A stretch of 64,000 nucleotides of DNA from Rhodoferax sp. WC2427 (GCF_040822085.1 NZ_CP162006.1:3906001-3970000); one strand, 5' to 3'. Positions 39,613 through 49,212 are shown, counted from the first letter of the stretch. Made by a program: numbers and translations. Notes: generated from the sequence alone by a model not told the origin.

Positions 39613-39903
39613 TTAAGCCACCTGGCGCATCTGCAGCAGTTCAGACTCGGCAACCCACCCGCCCGCCTGGTCGCGGAAGGCGACGCTGTGGGCACCGGCG
39701 ATGTGGTTTTCCCAGGCGTTGCGGTCGGTCCAGCGCTCGTAGAACAACACCTTGCCGGGCTGCTCCAGGTCTTCGTGCAGTTCATAGGCGATGCAGCCAG
39801 GCTGCTGGCGTGACAGTGCGACCAGCGCGGTTTGTGCGGCAACCAGTGCCGCTTCGAAACCGGGTTTGGCCTGGGCACGGGCGATGATGATGAGGTCGGA
39901 CAT
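39613..39903 (-). CDS. ABM-fold quinol monooxygenase-like protein
   Basis: 96 residues of the antibiotic-biosynthesis-monooxygenase/YgiN fold: ARAQAKPGFEAALVAAQ, QQPGCIAYELHEDLEQPGKV, FYERWTDRNAWENHIAGAHS. These small dimeric cofactor-free proteins act on quinols or related aromatics, or detoxify them. It lies 20 bases after the cytochrome c gene on the same strand. The specific substrate is unknown. Confidence 0.8.
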   Translation of the reverse strand: MSDLIIIARAQAKPGFEAALVAAQTALVALSRQQPGCIAYELHEDLEQPGKVLFYERWTDRNAWENHIAGAHSVAFRDQAGGWVAESELLQMRQVA

Positions 39904-39923
39904 GGGGTGTCTCCAGGGGTCAC

Positions 39924-40238
39924 TTAGGGTTGGGATAGCACCCAGCGGGCCAGGGCCAGTGCTTCGGCTTCGCTGAGCTGGGGGTGCCGGGGCATGATGA
40001 CACGGCCCCAGGCTCCCACGCTGCCATTGCGGATCTTGCCCGCCAGCCGCGCCGGGGCATCCGCGTCGCCCCGGTAGCGCGCGGCGATTTTTGCAAAGCC
40101 GGGCCCGATCTGCTTTTGCACCATGCCGTGGCAGGCCATGCAGTCAGATTTTTGGGCCAATGCCTGGGGCGCAATCGACTGGGCGGCGGCCAGCCCGCTG
40201 CCCAGCAGCGAGGCCAGGGTCAGCGTGGCCCGCAGCAC
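39924..40238 (-). CDS. Small class I cytochrome c (c551/c5-like)
   Basis: 104 residues; GTG start at 40238, and no in-frame ATG exists between it and the purH stop. A signal peptide (about 1-19, ending LAAAQ) exports it. The heme motif CMACH (about 33-37) follows, with axial Met in VIMPRHPQLSE near residue 82. Such proteins shuttle electrons in the periplasm. It lies 14 bases after purH, so it is likely at the tail of the purH transcript, and is followed by the ABM-fold gene. Confidence 0.85.
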   Translation of the reverse strand: MLRATLTLASLLGSGLAAAQSIAPQALAQKSDCMACHGMVQKQIGPGFAKIAARYRGDADAPARLAGKIRNGSVGAWGRVIMPRHPQLSEAEALALARWVLSQP

Positions 40239-40252
40239 CGTTTTAATGCCGA

Positions 40253-41830
40253 TTAATGGCGGAAGTGGCGCACGCCCGTGAGGACCATGGCCACGCCGCG
40301 CTCGTTGGCGGCGGCTATGACTTCGTCGTCGCGCATCGAGCCACCGGGCTGGATGACGCAGGTGGCACCCGCATCCACCACCACGTCCAGGCCGTCGCGG
40401 AACGGGAAGAAGGCATCGCTGGCCACCGCCGTGCCCGCCAAAGACAAACCGGCGTGGCCGGCCTTGATGCTGGCAATGCGGGCCGAGTCCAGGCGGCTCA
40501 TCTGGCCTGCGCCCACGCCCATGGTCATGCCGTCCTTGCAGAAGACGATGGCGTTGCTCTTGACGAACTTGGCAACTTTCCAGGCAAACAGCAGGTCTTC
40601 GAGCTGCTGTGGTGTGGGCTGCAGGGTGGTGACCACCTTCAGGTCGGCCAGCACCAGCTCGTGGTTGTCGGCGGTCTGCATCAGCAGGCCGGAGCCAATG
40701 CGCTTGACGTCCATGGCGTTCTGGCCCTTGTCCCAGGCGGTCGCGCCGCCGGGTGGAAGCGCAATTTCCAGGATGCGCACGTTGACCTTGGACTTGAATA
40801 CTTCCAGCGCTTCGGCGGTGTAGCCGGGGGCCATCAGCACTTCAACGAACTGCTTCGAAATTTGCAGCGCTGCGTCCTTATCCAATGTGCGGTTGAGGGC
40901 AATAATGCCACCAAAAGCAGAGGTGGGGTCGGTCTGGAAGGCCTTGCTGTAGGCTTCCAGGCCGTTGGCGCCCACAGCCACGCCGCAAGGGTTGGCGTGC
41001 TTGACGATGACGCAGGCAGGCACATCGAAGCTCTTCACGCATTCCCAGGCCGCATCGGCATCTGCAATGTTGTTGTAGCTGAGTTCTTTGCCCTGCAACT
41101 GTTTGGCAGTGACCAGCGAGCCGGGCGCGGGGTACAGGTCGCGGTAGAAGGCGGCTTGCTGGTGCGGGTTTTCGCCGTAGCGCAGGTCTTGCAGCTTGAC
41201 GAAGCGGCCATTGGTTTGCGCGGGGAACAGCGCGTGGCTGCCGTCGGCCTGGATGCTGGACAGGTAGTCGCTGATAGCGCCGTCGTACTGGCTGATGCGG
41301 TTGAACGCGGCCACGGACAGGGCAAACTTGGTCTTGTGGCTCACGCTGCCGGTGGCTTGCAGCTCGGCCAGCACGGTGGCGTACTGGCTGGCATCGGTGA
41401 GCACAGCCACGTCTTTCCAGTTCTTGGCCGCGCTGCGCACCATGGCGGGGCCGCCAATGTCGATGTTCTCGATGGCATCTTCCAGCGTGCAGCCGGGTTT
41501 GGCGACGGTGGCCTCAAACGGGTAGAGGTTGACTACCAGCAGGTCGATGGTGGCGATGTCGTGCGTCTTCAAAGCCGCCATGTGCTCGGGGAAATCGCGG
41601 CGCGCCAGCAGGCCGCCGTGGACCTTGGGGTGCAGGGTTTTGACGCGGCCGTCCAGCATTTCGGGGAAGCCGGTGTGGTCGGCCACTTCGGTGACCGGCA
41701 GGCCATTGTCGGCCAGCAGCTTGGCGGTGCCGCCGGTGGACAACAGGCCAAAGCCCAGGGCGTGCAAGGACTGGGCGAGTTCCAAAACACCGGTTTTGTC
41801 GGAGACGGAGAGAAGTGCGTTCATGGGCAT
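40253..41830 (-). CDS. purH: Bifunctional AICAR transformylase/IMP cyclohydrolase
   Basis: 525 residues. N-terminal MGS-like IMP cyclohydrolase domain ([20 protein letters not shown], then [20 protein letters not shown] and [12 protein letters not shown]). C-terminal transformylase domain with the catalytic Lys-His in [12 protein letters not shown], and [12 protein letters not shown] near the end. It performs the last two steps of IMP synthesis. Two in-frame ATGs (41830, 41824) are possible starts; neither has a strong ribosome binding site. The upstream gap to fis is almost filled by a palindromic element. Confidence 0.96.
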   Translation of the reverse strand: MPMNALLSVSDKTGVLELAQSLHALGFGLLSTGGTAKLLADNGLPVTEVADHTGFPEMLDGRVKTLHPKVHGGLLARRDFPEHMAALKTHDIATIDLLVVNLYPFEATVAKPGCTLEDAIENIDIGGPAMVRSAAKNWKDVAVLTDASQYATVLAELQATGSVSHKTKFALSVAAFNRISQYDGAISDYLSSIQADGSHALFPAQTNGRFVKLQDLRYGENPHQQAAFYRDLYPAPGSLVTAKQLQGKELSYNNIADADAAWECVKSFDVPACVIVKHANPCGVAVGANGLEAYSKAFQTDPTSAFGGIIALNRTLDKDAALQISKQFVEVLMAPGYTAEALEVFKSKVNVRILEIALPPGGATAWDKGQNAMDVKRIGSGLLMQTADNHELVLADLKVVTTLQPTPQQLEDLLFAWKVAKFVKSNAIVFCKDGMTMGVGAGQMSRLDSARIASIKAGHAGLSLAGTAVASDAFFPFRDGLDVVVDAGATCVIQPGGSMRDDEVIAAANERGVAMVLTGVRHFRH

Positions 41831-41880
41831 CGGGGGATCAAGGGGAGGTTAAAAATCGGTATGGACAAGCCGTGGCGGCT

Positions 41881-42043
41881 AAGGATGTGGCAAGGAATAA
41901 TTGCCCGGTTTAACCCGAGGAGTCGGGATGCGCTGCAAGGCGCAAGATGCGCCCTGTGGCCCAGCCACAGAAGCAGATTGCAACGCCGCAGAGCGCCCGA
42001 ATCCGACAGGGAAAACTGGAGAACTTATTCTTTGCCACATCCT
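41881..42043. repeat. 163-bp near-palindromic element between fis and purH
   Basis: The two ends are inverted copies (AGGATGTGGCAAGGAATAA at 41881 against TTATTCTTTGCCACATCCT ending 42043, one mismatch), and similarity continues inward to a perfect centre CTGTGGC-CCA-GCCACAG (41954-41970, centre 41962). Both arms are the same length to the base. It has no coding capacity. Its right end abuts the fis stop codon. It may be a MITE-like or large REP-like element; on RNA it would form one long imperfect hairpin. Confidence 0.8.
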
Positions 42044-42279
42044 TACTCCATCAAATGGTGTTCGAGCAGCTTTTTGCGCAGGGTATTGCGGTTCAGGCCC
42101 AGCCAGGCGGCGGCGCGCGACTGGTTGTGGTCGGCCTGGGCCATGACCACCTCTAGCAGGGGTTTTTCCACCACCCGCACCATCATGTCGTACATGCCTG
42201 CGGGGTCTATGCCGTCCAGGTCTTTGAAATAGCTTTCCAGACTGGCACGCACGCACTCGTCGATACTTTTTTGGCTCAC
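42043..42279 (-). CDS. fis: Fis-family DNA-binding protein
   Basis: 78 residues. The C-terminal helix-turn-helix is clear (ADHNQSRAAAWLGLNRNTLRK), preceded by the dimerisation helices (LESYFKDLDGIDPAGMYDMM). It is shorter at the N-terminus than E. coli Fis (98 residues), lacking the Hin-activating arm region, as is usual in betaproteobacteria. It overlaps the dusB stop as ATGA, the same dusB-fis order as in enterics. Expected role: nucleoid organisation and rRNA/tRNA promoter activation. Confidence 0.93.
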   Translation of the reverse strand: MSQKSIDECVRASLESYFKDLDGIDPAGMYDMMVRVVEKPLLEVVMAQADHNQSRAAAWLGLNRNTLRKKLLEHHLME

Positions 42280-43325
42280 GCGGCGCTCTCCATGTGCAAA
42301 TGTTGTTCTTCAGGGTCCAGGCTATCGGCAGCGGGCATGCGGTCCATGCGGCTGGCCAATTCGGCAAAAAAATCATCGACCGCCGCCCATTGCTGCTGCG
42401 GGTCTTCCAGCAGGTTCATGCGGGCGCGGAAGGCCTCGCCACCGGGCAGGGTTTTGACATACCAGCCAATGTGCTTGCGGGCAGTGCGCACGCCGCTGTA
42501 CTCGCCGTACAGGCTGTAGTGGTCGTGCAGGTGGTCGAGCAGCAGACGGCGGACTTCGGCCACCAGGGGCGGGGCCAGGTGGGTGCCGGTTTCCAGAAAG
42601 TGCGCCACTTCGCGGAAGATCCACGGGCGGCCCTGGGCGGCACGGCCAATCATCACCGCGTCGGCCCCGGTGGCAGCCAGCACGTCGCGCACTTTTTCGG
42701 GGGTGGTCATATCGCCATTGGCCACCACGGGCACGCGCACGGCGGACTTGACGGCGGCAATGGTGTCGTATTCGGCGTGGCCGGTGTAGCCCTGCTCGCG
42801 GGTGCGGCCATGCACGGTCAGCATCTGGATACCGGCCTGTTCAAACTGTCGCGCCAGCGACACCGCATTCTTGTTCGCCTGGCTCCAGCCGGTGCGCATC
42901 TTCAGGGTGACAGGCACGTTGTGCGGGGCGCAGGCGGCCACCACGGCCTCCACGATGGCCAGGGCCAGCGGCTCGTCTTGCATCAGCGCCGAACCGGCCC
43001 ATTTGTTACAGACTTTCTTGGCCGGGCAGCCCATGTTGATGTCGATGATTTGCGCGCCATTGGCGATGTTGTAGGCCGCGGCCTCGGCCATCATCTCGGC
43101 ATCGGTGCCAGCGATCTGAACCGCGATGGGTGCGACTTCGCCGTCGTGGTTGGCGCGGCGCGAGGTCTTCAGCGTGGCCCACAGGTCACGCCGCGAGGTG
43201 ACCATTTCACTGACCGCATAGCCCGCACCCAGGGATTTGCACAAACGCCGAAACGGCCGGTCTGTCACGCCAGCCATGGGCGCAACAAACAGGCGGTTCG
43301 CTAAAGCGTACGGGCCAATGTGCAT
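42276..43325 (-). CDS. dusB: tRNA-dihydrouridine synthase B
   Basis: 349 residues. TIM barrel with FMN: APMAGVTDRPFRRLC at the N-terminus, the catalytic Cys region NMGCPAKKVCNKWAGSAL, LKMRTGWS, VHGRTREQGYTG, VVANGDMTTPEK and GADAVMIGRAAQGRPWIF. It reduces uridine in the tRNA D-loop. It is co-transcribed with fis. The start is the ATG at 43325, with only a weak purine stretch upstream; the family N-terminus (IGPYALANRLFVAPM) supports it. Confidence 0.95.
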   Translation of the reverse strand: MHIGPYALANRLFVAPMAGVTDRPFRRLCKSLGAGYAVSEMVTSRRDLWATLKTSRRANHDGEVAPIAVQIAGTDAEMMAEAAAYNIANGAQIIDINMGCPAKKVCNKWAGSALMQDEPLALAIVEAVVAACAPHNVPVTLKMRTGWSQANKNAVSLARQFEQAGIQMLTVHGRTREQGYTGHAEYDTIAAVKSAVRVPVVANGDMTTPEKVRDVLAATGADAVMIGRAAQGRPWIFREVAHFLETGTHLAPPLVAEVRRLLLDHLHDHYSLYGEYSGVRTARKHIGWYVKTLPGGEAFRARMNLLEDPQQQWAAVDDFFAELASRMDRMPAADSLDPEEQHLHMESAA

Positions 43326-43492
43326 AGGAATAGGAGTCAGCGCCGGTGGGGCGCCAAGGAAATACGGGAGACAATTCTGGGGGATGCCGCATTGTAACTG
43401 CCCAAAATTTCAGCAATTGAAATCTGACGTTTGCTTACACCCGTGCCATGACCCATCAGTGACCGTTTGCAGACAGGCACTAACATGCCGCC

Positions 43493-44026
43493 ATGTTTGA
43501 AAAGTCCCCTGTTGTGTTTGTGCTGGTGGTGGCGGGCCTGTGGGGGTACGCGACCGGGGTGCAGGCACAAGCCACCACCCCCGCCGACAGCAGCACCGAA
43601 GCAGCCGAGCCGTCCACACCCAGTGCATCGGCCAGCGACTTCTGGGCCACCGATCTGGGCTCGGGCTCGGGCCAGCGGGGCAAGGCCAGCTGGTACGGCA
43701 AGCGCTTCCACGGGCGGCGCACGGCCTCCGGTGAAATCTTCAAGATGTCGGCCCTGACGGCGGCGCACCGCACTTTGCCCTTGCTGAGTTACGCCAAGGT
43801 GACCTTGCTGAGCACCGGCAAGAGCATCATTGTGCGCATCAACGACCGGGGGCCGCACATCCTGACCCACCGCATCATCGACCTGAGCCAGGCCGCCGCC
43901 GCCGAAATCGGCCTGCTGGACCGCGGCACGGGCGACGTGCTGGTGGAACGCGTGGTGGCCCGCAACGACGACGAATCGCCGCCTCCCCCGCCCCCGCTGC
44001 GGCTGCCGCCGCTCTGGAATCGCTAG
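43493..44026 (+). CDS. RlpA-like septal ring lytic transglycosylase family protein
   Basis: 177 residues with a signal peptide (about 1-25, ending GVQAQA), a Ser/Thr/Ala-rich linker, then the double-psi beta-barrel domain: GKASWYGKRFHGRRTASGE (about 62-80), TLPLLSYAKVT, and VRINDRGPH with the catalytic-type Asp. RlpA cuts denuded glycan strands at the septum. There is no lipobox Cys and no SPOR domain, so it is a short soluble or periplasmic form. The C-terminus is proline-rich. Its 167-base upstream gap separates it from the divergent dusB. Confidence 0.85.
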   Translation: MFEKSPVVFVLVVAGLWGYATGVQAQATTPADSSTEAAEPSTPSASASDFWATDLGSGSGQRGKASWYGKRFHGRRTASGEIFKMSALTAAHRTLPLLSYAKVTLLSTGKSIIVRINDRGPHILTHRIIDLSQAAAAEIGLLDRGTGDVLVERVVARNDDESPPPPPPLRLPPLWNR

Positions 44027-44034
44027 CTGACAAA

Positions 44035-44066
44035 GCAAAAAGCCCGTACACAGACGGGCTTTTTGC
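44035..44066. terminator. Bidirectional terminator between rlpA-like gene and aceA
   Basis: Stem GCAAAAAGCCCGT (44035-44047) / ACGGGCTTTTTGC (44054-44066), a perfect 13-bp match with A and T runs in both orientations. It serves the two convergent genes. Confidence 0.9.
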
Positions 44067-44089
44067 GCTGAGGCCCGAGGGCCTGGGGA

Positions 44090-45409
44090 TCAGTGGAACT
44101 GTTCTTCTTCGGTAGAACCGGTCAAGGCCGTCACGCTGGACTTGCCACCCTGGATCACGGTGGTCACTTCGTCGAAGTAACCGGTGCCGACTTCCTGCTG
44201 GTGCGACACAAAGGTGTAACCGCGGTCACGGGCTGCGAACTCGGGTTCTTGCACCTTCTCGACATAGGCCGACATGCCGCGTTTGACGTAGTCTTGGGCC
44301 AAGTCGAACATGTTGTACCACATGGAATGGATACCGGCCAAGGTGATGAACTGGTACTTGTAACCCATGGCACCCAGCTCGCGCTGGAACTTGGCAATGG
44401 TCGCGTCGTCCAGGTTCTTCTTCCAGTTGAAGGAAGGCGAGCAGTTGTAGGCCAGCATCTTGCCGGGGTGGACCTTGTGCACGGCTTCGGCAAACTTGCG
44501 GGCGAATTCCAGATCCGGCGTGCCGGTTTCGCACCACACCAGGTCGGCGTAGTGGGCGTAAGCAATGGCGCGGCTGATGGCCTGGTCCATGCCCTTGTTG
44601 GTCTTGTAGAAACCTTCAGAGGTGCGCTCACCGGTGATGAAAGGCTTGTCGTTTTCGTCGTAGTCGCTGGTCAGCAGATCGGCGGCTTCGGCGTCCGTTC
44701 GGGCAATCACCAAGGTAGGCACGCCGCACACGTCGGCCGCCATGCGGGCAGCGATCAGCTTTTGCACCGCTTCAGCGGTAGGCACCAGCACCTTGCCGCC
44801 CATGTGGCCGCATTTCTTGACCGAAGCCAGCTGGTCTTCCCAGTGCACGCCGGCCGCGCCGGAGTTGATCATGGCCTTCATCAGTTCGAACGCGTTCAGC
44901 ACGCCGCCGAAACCGGCTTCGGCATCGGCCACGATGGGCGCGAAGTTGTCGATATAGCCTGCGTCGCCAGCGTCAATGCCCTTGGAGTGCTGGATTTCAT
45001 CGGCACGGCGGAAGGTGTTGTTGATGCGCTCGACCACCTTTGGCACCGAATCCACGGGGTACAGCGACTGGTCGGGGTACATGGCGGCGTAGCCGTTGTT
45101 GTCGGCGGCGACTTGCCAGCCCGACAGGTAGATGGCTTTCACACCGGCCTTGACTTGCTGCATGGCCTGGCCACCGGTCAACGCGCCCAGGCAGTTGACA
45201 TAGGCTTCGGTGTGCAACAGATCCCAGAGCTTTTCTGCGCCGCGGCGGGCCAGCGTGTGCTCGATGGGGAAGGAGCCGCGCAGACGCACGACTTCGGCGG
45301 CGGTGTAGCCACGCTTGATGCCCTTCCAACGGGGGTTGGTGTCCCAGTCTTTTTGCAGAGCGGCAGCTTGTTGGTCACGGCTGAGTTGTTCGGTGATGGA
45401 TTGCGGCAT
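44090..45409 (-). CDS. aceA: Isocitrate lyase
   Basis: 439 residues from the ATG at 45409, five bases after GGAG; the longer frame to 45499 covers the leader and is excluded. Signature [14 protein letters not shown] (catalytic Cys) near residue 195, [21 protein letters not shown] and the C-terminal [19 protein letters not shown] are those of short-form bacterial isocitrate lyase, not methylisocitrate lyase. It splits isocitrate to glyoxylate and succinate for growth on C2 compounds. Malate synthase is not in the window. Confidence 0.96.
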   Translation of the reverse strand: MPQSITEQLSRDQQAAALQKDWDTNPRWKGIKRGYTAAEVVRLRGSFPIEHTLARRGAEKLWDLLHTEAYVNCLGALTGGQAMQQVKAGVKAIYLSGWQVAADNNGYAAMYPDQSLYPVDSVPKVVERINNTFRRADEIQHSKGIDAGDAGYIDNFAPIVADAEAGFGGVLNAFELMKAMINSGAAGVHWEDQLASVKKCGHMGGKVLVPTAEAVQKLIAARMAADVCGVPTLVIARTDAEAADLLTSDYDENDKPFITGERTSEGFYKTNKGMDQAISRAIAYAHYADLVWCETGTPDLEFARKFAEAVHKVHPGKMLAYNCSPSFNWKKNLDDATIAKFQRELGAMGYKYQFITLAGIHSMWYNMFDLAQDYVKRGMSAYVEKVQEPEFAARDRGYTFVSHQQEVGTGYFDEVTTVIQGGKSSVTALTGSTEEEQFH

Positions 45410-45713
45410 AAAAACTCCAAGGTGGATTGAAAGGGGTCTGCACTGCGGTGGGCTGCGGTGCCGATGGACAAATTCTAAGTCTTCTACAAGACTTTTCATA
45501 CTCTTATGTCTTATATAAGATTAAAAATTTAATCTAATAAAATCAATACGTTATGAATTATTTTTTATGATACGAAAACAATTTCCGTAGTTTGGTAAAA
45601 AATATTGCAGTGCAGCAATCGAGGGTTTCGCAGTGCGGTTTCTTCATTCCACATAGTGAAAAATAAGCAGGCATGGCGGGCAAACACAGCCAGCGCCCCA
45701 CTACACTGCCCCG
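45410..45713. promoter_or_regulatory. AT-rich aceA upstream region with two dyads
   Basis: This 304-base gap between the divergent aceA and yqaA-like genes holds no gene. It contains an 18-bp dyad AAGTCTT-CTAC-AAGACTT (45477-45494) and a perfect palindrome TCTTATATAAGA (45509-45520), 14 bases apart, sharing a GTCTT/AAGAC half-site; a further ATGTCTT overlaps the second. The next 100 bases are strongly AT-rich. They are candidate operators for control of the glyoxylate shunt. Nothing further is recognised from 45600 to 45713. Confidence 0.55.
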
Positions 45714-46193
45714 ATGGAATCCTGGATCACCCACCTTCTCACCCTGTTGGCCCTGCCGCAATACGGCCTGAGCACCGTCTTTGTCGTCTCGTTTATTTCA
45801 GCCACGCTGCTGCCACTCGGCTCGGAGCCGGTGGTGTTTGGACTGGTCAAGCTCAACCCCGAACTGTTTTGGCCTGCCGTGCTGGTCGCCACAGCCGGCA
45901 ACACCCTGGGCGGCGCAGTGGACTGGTGGATGGGCTATGGCGCGCACAAGGTGGCAGATAAATACCAGCATTCGTCGCACCACACCCGGGTGCTGGGTTG
46001 GCTGGAAAAATTGGGGCCCAAAGCCTGCCTGCTGGCCTGGCTACCCCTGGTGGGCGATCCGCTGTGCGCAGTGGCGGGCTGGCTCAAGCTGCCGTTCTGG
46101 CCGTGCCTGGGCTATATGGCGATCGGTAAATTTATCCGCTACGTGCTGATGACCGGGTCGCTGGTCTGGGCGTTCCCGGCGCACTGGATTTAG
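45714..46193 (+). CDS. YqaA/DedA-like (SNARE-associated) membrane protein
   Basis: 159 residues with about four membrane helices. Conserved DedA-type elements: SATLLPLGSEPVVFGLVKLN (near 28-48), GNTLGGAVDWWMGYGA (near 62-77) and a glycine/proline-rich turn WLPLVGDPLCAVAGWLKLPF (about 108-127). These proteins belong to the VTT/DedA lipid- or proton-linked transport superfamily. It runs convergent with the pseudouridine synthase gene, seven bases between the stops. No partner gene suggests a substrate. Confidence 0.8.
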   Translation: MESWITHLLTLLALPQYGLSTVFVVSFISATLLPLGSEPVVFGLVKLNPELFWPAVLVATAGNTLGGAVDWWMGYGAHKVADKYQHSSHHTRVLGWLEKLGPKACLLAWLPLVGDPLCAVAGWLKLPFWPCLGYMAIGKFIRYVLMTGSLVWAFPAHWI

Positions 46194-46200
46194 CGCGCTG

Positions 46201-46953
46201 TCAGAACCGCTCGTGTTCCGCCAGATAACGCCACTGGCCGGGCGCTAGCGCCGTCATGGCCACGCGGCCCACGCGGATGCGCTTGACGCTGCGGATCTGC
46301 AAGCCCGCGCTTTCGCACAAGTAATCGATCTGCCCGGGGCGCTCGCCTTTGAGGGCGAAACGCAGCCGGGTTTCGGTGTCGGTATTGCTGCTGATACTGA
46401 CCTTGGCAGCCGTCAGAATTTTCTCGTGGTACTGCACCGGGTCGGCCAGTTTGCGCAGCATGCCGGGGGAGACATCGCCCGCCACTTCCACCATCACCTC
46501 GTGCTCGATCAGGTCGGCGTCTTCTTCCAGCTTGCGCACCACGCGGCCATCCTGGGTGTAGACCACCAGGCCACTGGCGCGGCTGTCCATGGGCGTGGCC
46601 AGGCGCAGCTGGGCGAAGTGCTTCTTCAGGGTGCGGATGCCGGAGCGGTCGTCCGGGGTGTGGTTCTCGCGCGTGAGCAAACCCAGCGCGGCCTGTGCTT
46701 TCGGGCCGGGGCCCGCATCCAGCCCGGCCGTAAAGCCCACCGGCTTGTGCAGCACCAGTGTGACCGTGGGCGGTGCCAGCAGCGTGGCATCCGGGTCCAC
46801 GGTGATCTTTTGGGCGCCGACGCGGAACATCGGCTCTTCCACCAGTTGCCCGTCCACCCGCACCCAGCCGCCTTCGATGTACTGCTCCGCCTCGCGGCGG
46901 GAGCAGGCCAATTGCTCGGCAAGGCGTTTGGCAAGGCGAACCGGTTCGGTCAT
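46201..46953 (-). CDS. rRNA pseudouridine synthase (RsuA/RluB/RluF family)
   Basis: 250 residues: an N-terminal S4 RNA-binding domain (VRLAKRLAEQLACSRREAEQ, then GGWVRVDGQLV), then the synthase domain with VLHKPVGFTAG and the catalytic Asp in ATPMDSRASGLVVYTQDG (about residue 122). The family makes single pseudouridines in 16S or 23S rRNA. The active-site segment is atypical: PMDSRASG replaces the usual RLDxxTxG but keeps the Asp. RluF-like is the best guess; the exact target is not decided by sequence. Confidence 0.85.
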   Translation of the reverse strand: MTEPVRLAKRLAEQLACSRREAEQYIEGGWVRVDGQLVEEPMFRVGAQKITVDPDATLLAPPTVTLVLHKPVGFTAGLDAGPGPKAQAALGLLTRENHTPDDRSGIRTLKKHFAQLRLATPMDSRASGLVVYTQDGRVVRKLEEDADLIEHEVMVEVAGDVSPGMLRKLADPVQYHEKILTAAKVSISSNTDTETRLRFALKGERPGQIDYLCESAGLQIRSVKRIRVGRVAMTALAPGQWRYLAEHERF

Positions 46954-46960
46954 GGGGTGG

Positions 46961-47020
46961 TTTACTACAAAATAAATAGCTGCTCACGCCGATGGAATGG
47001 GCGCTAGCAGCCTAAAAGGG
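46961..47020 (+). repeat. Dispersed intergenic repeat, copy 7
   Basis: TTTACTACAAAATAAATAGC, then TGCTCACGCCGATGGAATGG and GCGCTAGCAGCCTAAAAGGG. It occupies the gap between ychF and the pseudouridine synthase gene, both transcribed leftward. Confidence 0.8.
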
Positions 47021-47028
47021 TCAAAAAA

Positions 47029-48114
47029 TCAGGAGCTGAACAAGAAATTCATCACGTCGCCATCCTTGACGACATATTCCTTGCCTTCGGCGCGCATCTT
47101 GCCCGCGTCCTTCGCGCCCTGCTCGCCCTTGAAGGCGATGAAGTCGTCGAACGCGATGGTCTGGGCGCGGATGTAGCCCTTCTCGAAGTCGGTGTGGATC
47201 ACGCCAGCCGCCTGCGGGCCGGTGTCGCCGACGTGGATGGTCCAGGCGCGCACTTCCTTCACACCGGCGGTGAAGTAGGTCTGCAGGCCCAGCAGCGTGT
47301 AGGCAGCGCGGATCAGGCGGTTCAGGCCGGGCTCGCTTTGCCCCAGCTCTTCCAGGAACATGGCGCGGTCCTCGTCTTCCATCTCGGCCATTTCGGCTTC
47401 CATCTTGGCGCTGATGGCCACCACCGGCGCATTTTGCGCGGCGGCATAGGCCTTCAGGCGGTCGAGCATGGGGTTGTTCTCAAACCCGTCTTCGGCCACG
47501 TTGGCCACAAACATCGCGGGCTTGGCGGTGATCAGGAAGAACTGCTTGAGCAGCGGCAGCTCTTCCTTGCCGAAGTCCAGCGTGCGCACCGGCTTGGCTT
47601 CGTTCAAGGCCAGCTGGCACTTCTCCAGAATCGCCACCAGCTTGATGGATTCCTTGTCGCCCGAGCGGGCCAGCTTGGTCACGCGGTGCAGGGCTTTTTC
47701 CACCGCAGACAGATCGGCCAGGCAGAGCTCGGTCTGGATCACCTCGATGTCCGAGATCGGATCGACCTTGCCCGCCACGTGGATCACGTTGTCGTCTTCA
47801 AAGCAGCGCACCACATTGATGGTGGCATCGGTTTCGCGGATGTGCGCCAAAAACTTGTTGCCCAGCCCCTCGCCCGTGCTGGCCCCGGCCACCAAACCGG
47901 CGATATCGACAAACTCCACCACCGCAGGCACCATGCGCTCGGGTTTGACGATCTCGGCCAGCTGCGCCATGCGCGCATCGGGCACCTCGACGATGCCCAC
48001 ATTGGGCTCGATGGTGCAAAAGGGATAGTTTTCCGCAGCGATGCCCGCCTTGGTCAAGGCGTTAAACAGGGTCGATTTACCGACATTGGGCAAGCCCACA
48101 ATGCCACATTTCAT
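47029..48114 (-). CDS. ychF: Redox-regulated ATPase YchF (Obg family)
   Basis: 361 residues. P-loop [18 protein letters not shown] at the N-terminus, switch region [13 protein letters not shown]3 in [17 protein letters not shown], and NVAE (in FVANVAED) in place of the GTPase NKxD motif, which explains ATP preference. A C-terminal TGS domain follows ([20 protein letters not shown]). YchF binds ribosomes and modulates translation and oxidative-stress response. A complete, normal copy. Confidence 0.95.
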   Translation of the reverse strand: MKCGIVGLPNVGKSTLFNALTKAGIAAENYPFCTIEPNVGIVEVPDARMAQLAEIVKPERMVPAVVEFVDIAGLVAGASTGEGLGNKFLAHIRETDATINVVRCFEDDNVIHVAGKVDPISDIEVIQTELCLADLSAVEKALHRVTKLARSGDKESIKLVAILEKCQLALNEAKPVRTLDFGKEELPLLKQFFLITAKPAMFVANVAEDGFENNPMLDRLKAYAAAQNAPVVAISAKMEAEMAEMEDEDRAMFLEELGQSEPGLNRLIRAAYTLLGLQTYFTAGVKEVRAWTIHVGDTGPQAAGVIHTDFEKGYIRAQTIAFDDFIAFKGEQGAKDAGKMRAEGKEYVVKDGDVMNFLFSS

Positions 48115-48273
48115 GGGGAATCCTTCAGGAGCCGAGTCTTTGCGCCGGTAAAACCACCACGGCGCAGAGGAATAAAGAGGGAGAACAGGCCCGCTGCGCG
48201 GTGGCAGAGGGCTGTATGAAGCCCGCCATTGTAATGACCGCCCCCGCAGCCATCGACCACGCCGCGCCAGCAG

Positions 48274-49125
48274 TTAGTCAAATTTGTAGTCCGCGCAAGC
48301 GCTTTGGCCCACGCGCAGTGCACTGTCCACCCCACCCAGCACGATGGCGTTCATGCCGAAGGCCACGGCCCCGCCCACTACGGCGGTTTGGCGGTAGGTT
48401 TGCAGCATGTCGCCTACGGTGGGGGTGCTGAGGGCGGTGGCGGGGTCGATGTTGGGGATGGGGCAGCGCGGGCAGGGTTTGACCATGCGCAGGCGGGCCT
48501 CGCCCTCGGCGGTGGTGATCAGCAGTGCGTCCAGGCGGTCTTCGTCGTGGGCTTCGATGCCGGAGAGCACGATGTTGGGGCGAAAGCGCTCCATGCCCAC
48601 TGGCGATTCCCCGGCAGCGGCCAGGCGCTGGTTCAGGCCGTCCAGTGAGGCAACGCTGGTCACTAGTACGGCAAAACCGTCAGAGAACTGGTTCAGGCCC
48701 TGGTCGTCGCCCGTCCATTGCGTGCTGGACAGGCGGCGGTGGTCGGGGTGGAAGCGCACCAGGCGCAGCGGCTGGCCCAGAAAGTCGCTGAACCACTGCG
48801 CCACCGCGTCGCCCATGTCGAAGGCGGGCACGGCGTCTTTCCACACCGTCACCTGCACCGGGTGCTCTACTTTGTCTAGCTGCACACGCTGGTCCAGCAT
48901 GCCTGGGGCCCTTAAAACCATGTCAAAGGTTTGCAGCTCGGGCTGGACGAGGGCCATGCGCGGCAGTTCGCGCTGGGTGACGAACTGGCCGTGTACGTCC
49001 ACCACCATCCAGGCGCGGTCGAACTCCAGCCCGGTCTCGGTCAGCGTGGCGTGGTCCAGCGCCACCCCGGCGCAGGATTTGACGGGGTAGACGAACAGGC
49101 GGGAGATGGTGGCGGTCACGTCCAT
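48274..49125 (-). CDS. MOSC domain protein with N-terminal MOSC_N barrel
   Basis: 283 residues. N-terminal beta-barrel (SRLFVYPVKSCAGVALDHAT, then GLEFDRAWMVVD) and C-terminal MOSC domain with the cysteine motif VKPCPRCPIPNID (near residue 217), the site that binds molybdenum cofactor or sulfur in mARC/YcbX proteins. No ferredoxin domain follows the barrel, unlike YcbX. Likely a molybdenum-dependent N-hydroxylated-compound reductase or sulfur carrier. It diverges from the hydroxylase gene at 49213; 159 bases without recognised features separate it from ychF. Confidence 0.88.
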   Translation of the reverse strand: MDVTATISRLFVYPVKSCAGVALDHATLTETGLEFDRAWMVVDVHGQFVTQRELPRMALVQPELQTFDMVLRAPGMLDQRVQLDKVEHPVQVTVWKDAVPAFDMGDAVAQWFSDFLGQPLRLVRFHPDHRRLSSTQWTGDDQGLNQFSDGFAVLVTSVASLDGLNQRLAAAGESPVGMERFRPNIVLSGIEAHDEDRLDALLITTAEGEARLRMVKPCPRCPIPNIDPATALSTPTVGDMLQTYRQTAVVGGAVAFGMNAIVLGGVDSALRVGQSACADYKFD

Positions 49126-49212
49126 GGGGGCATCCTGGGGGCAAAGTCCTGGATTGTGCCCGGCTCCTACAATCCTTGAACGGACCGCGGTGTCCGTTCA
49201 ACCTAGATTCTT

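Noticed and set aside
41881..42043. Insertion sequence between fis and purH
   Set aside because: Inverted ends are present but the element is only 163 bp with no transposase frame and no visible target duplication; reported as a palindromic element.
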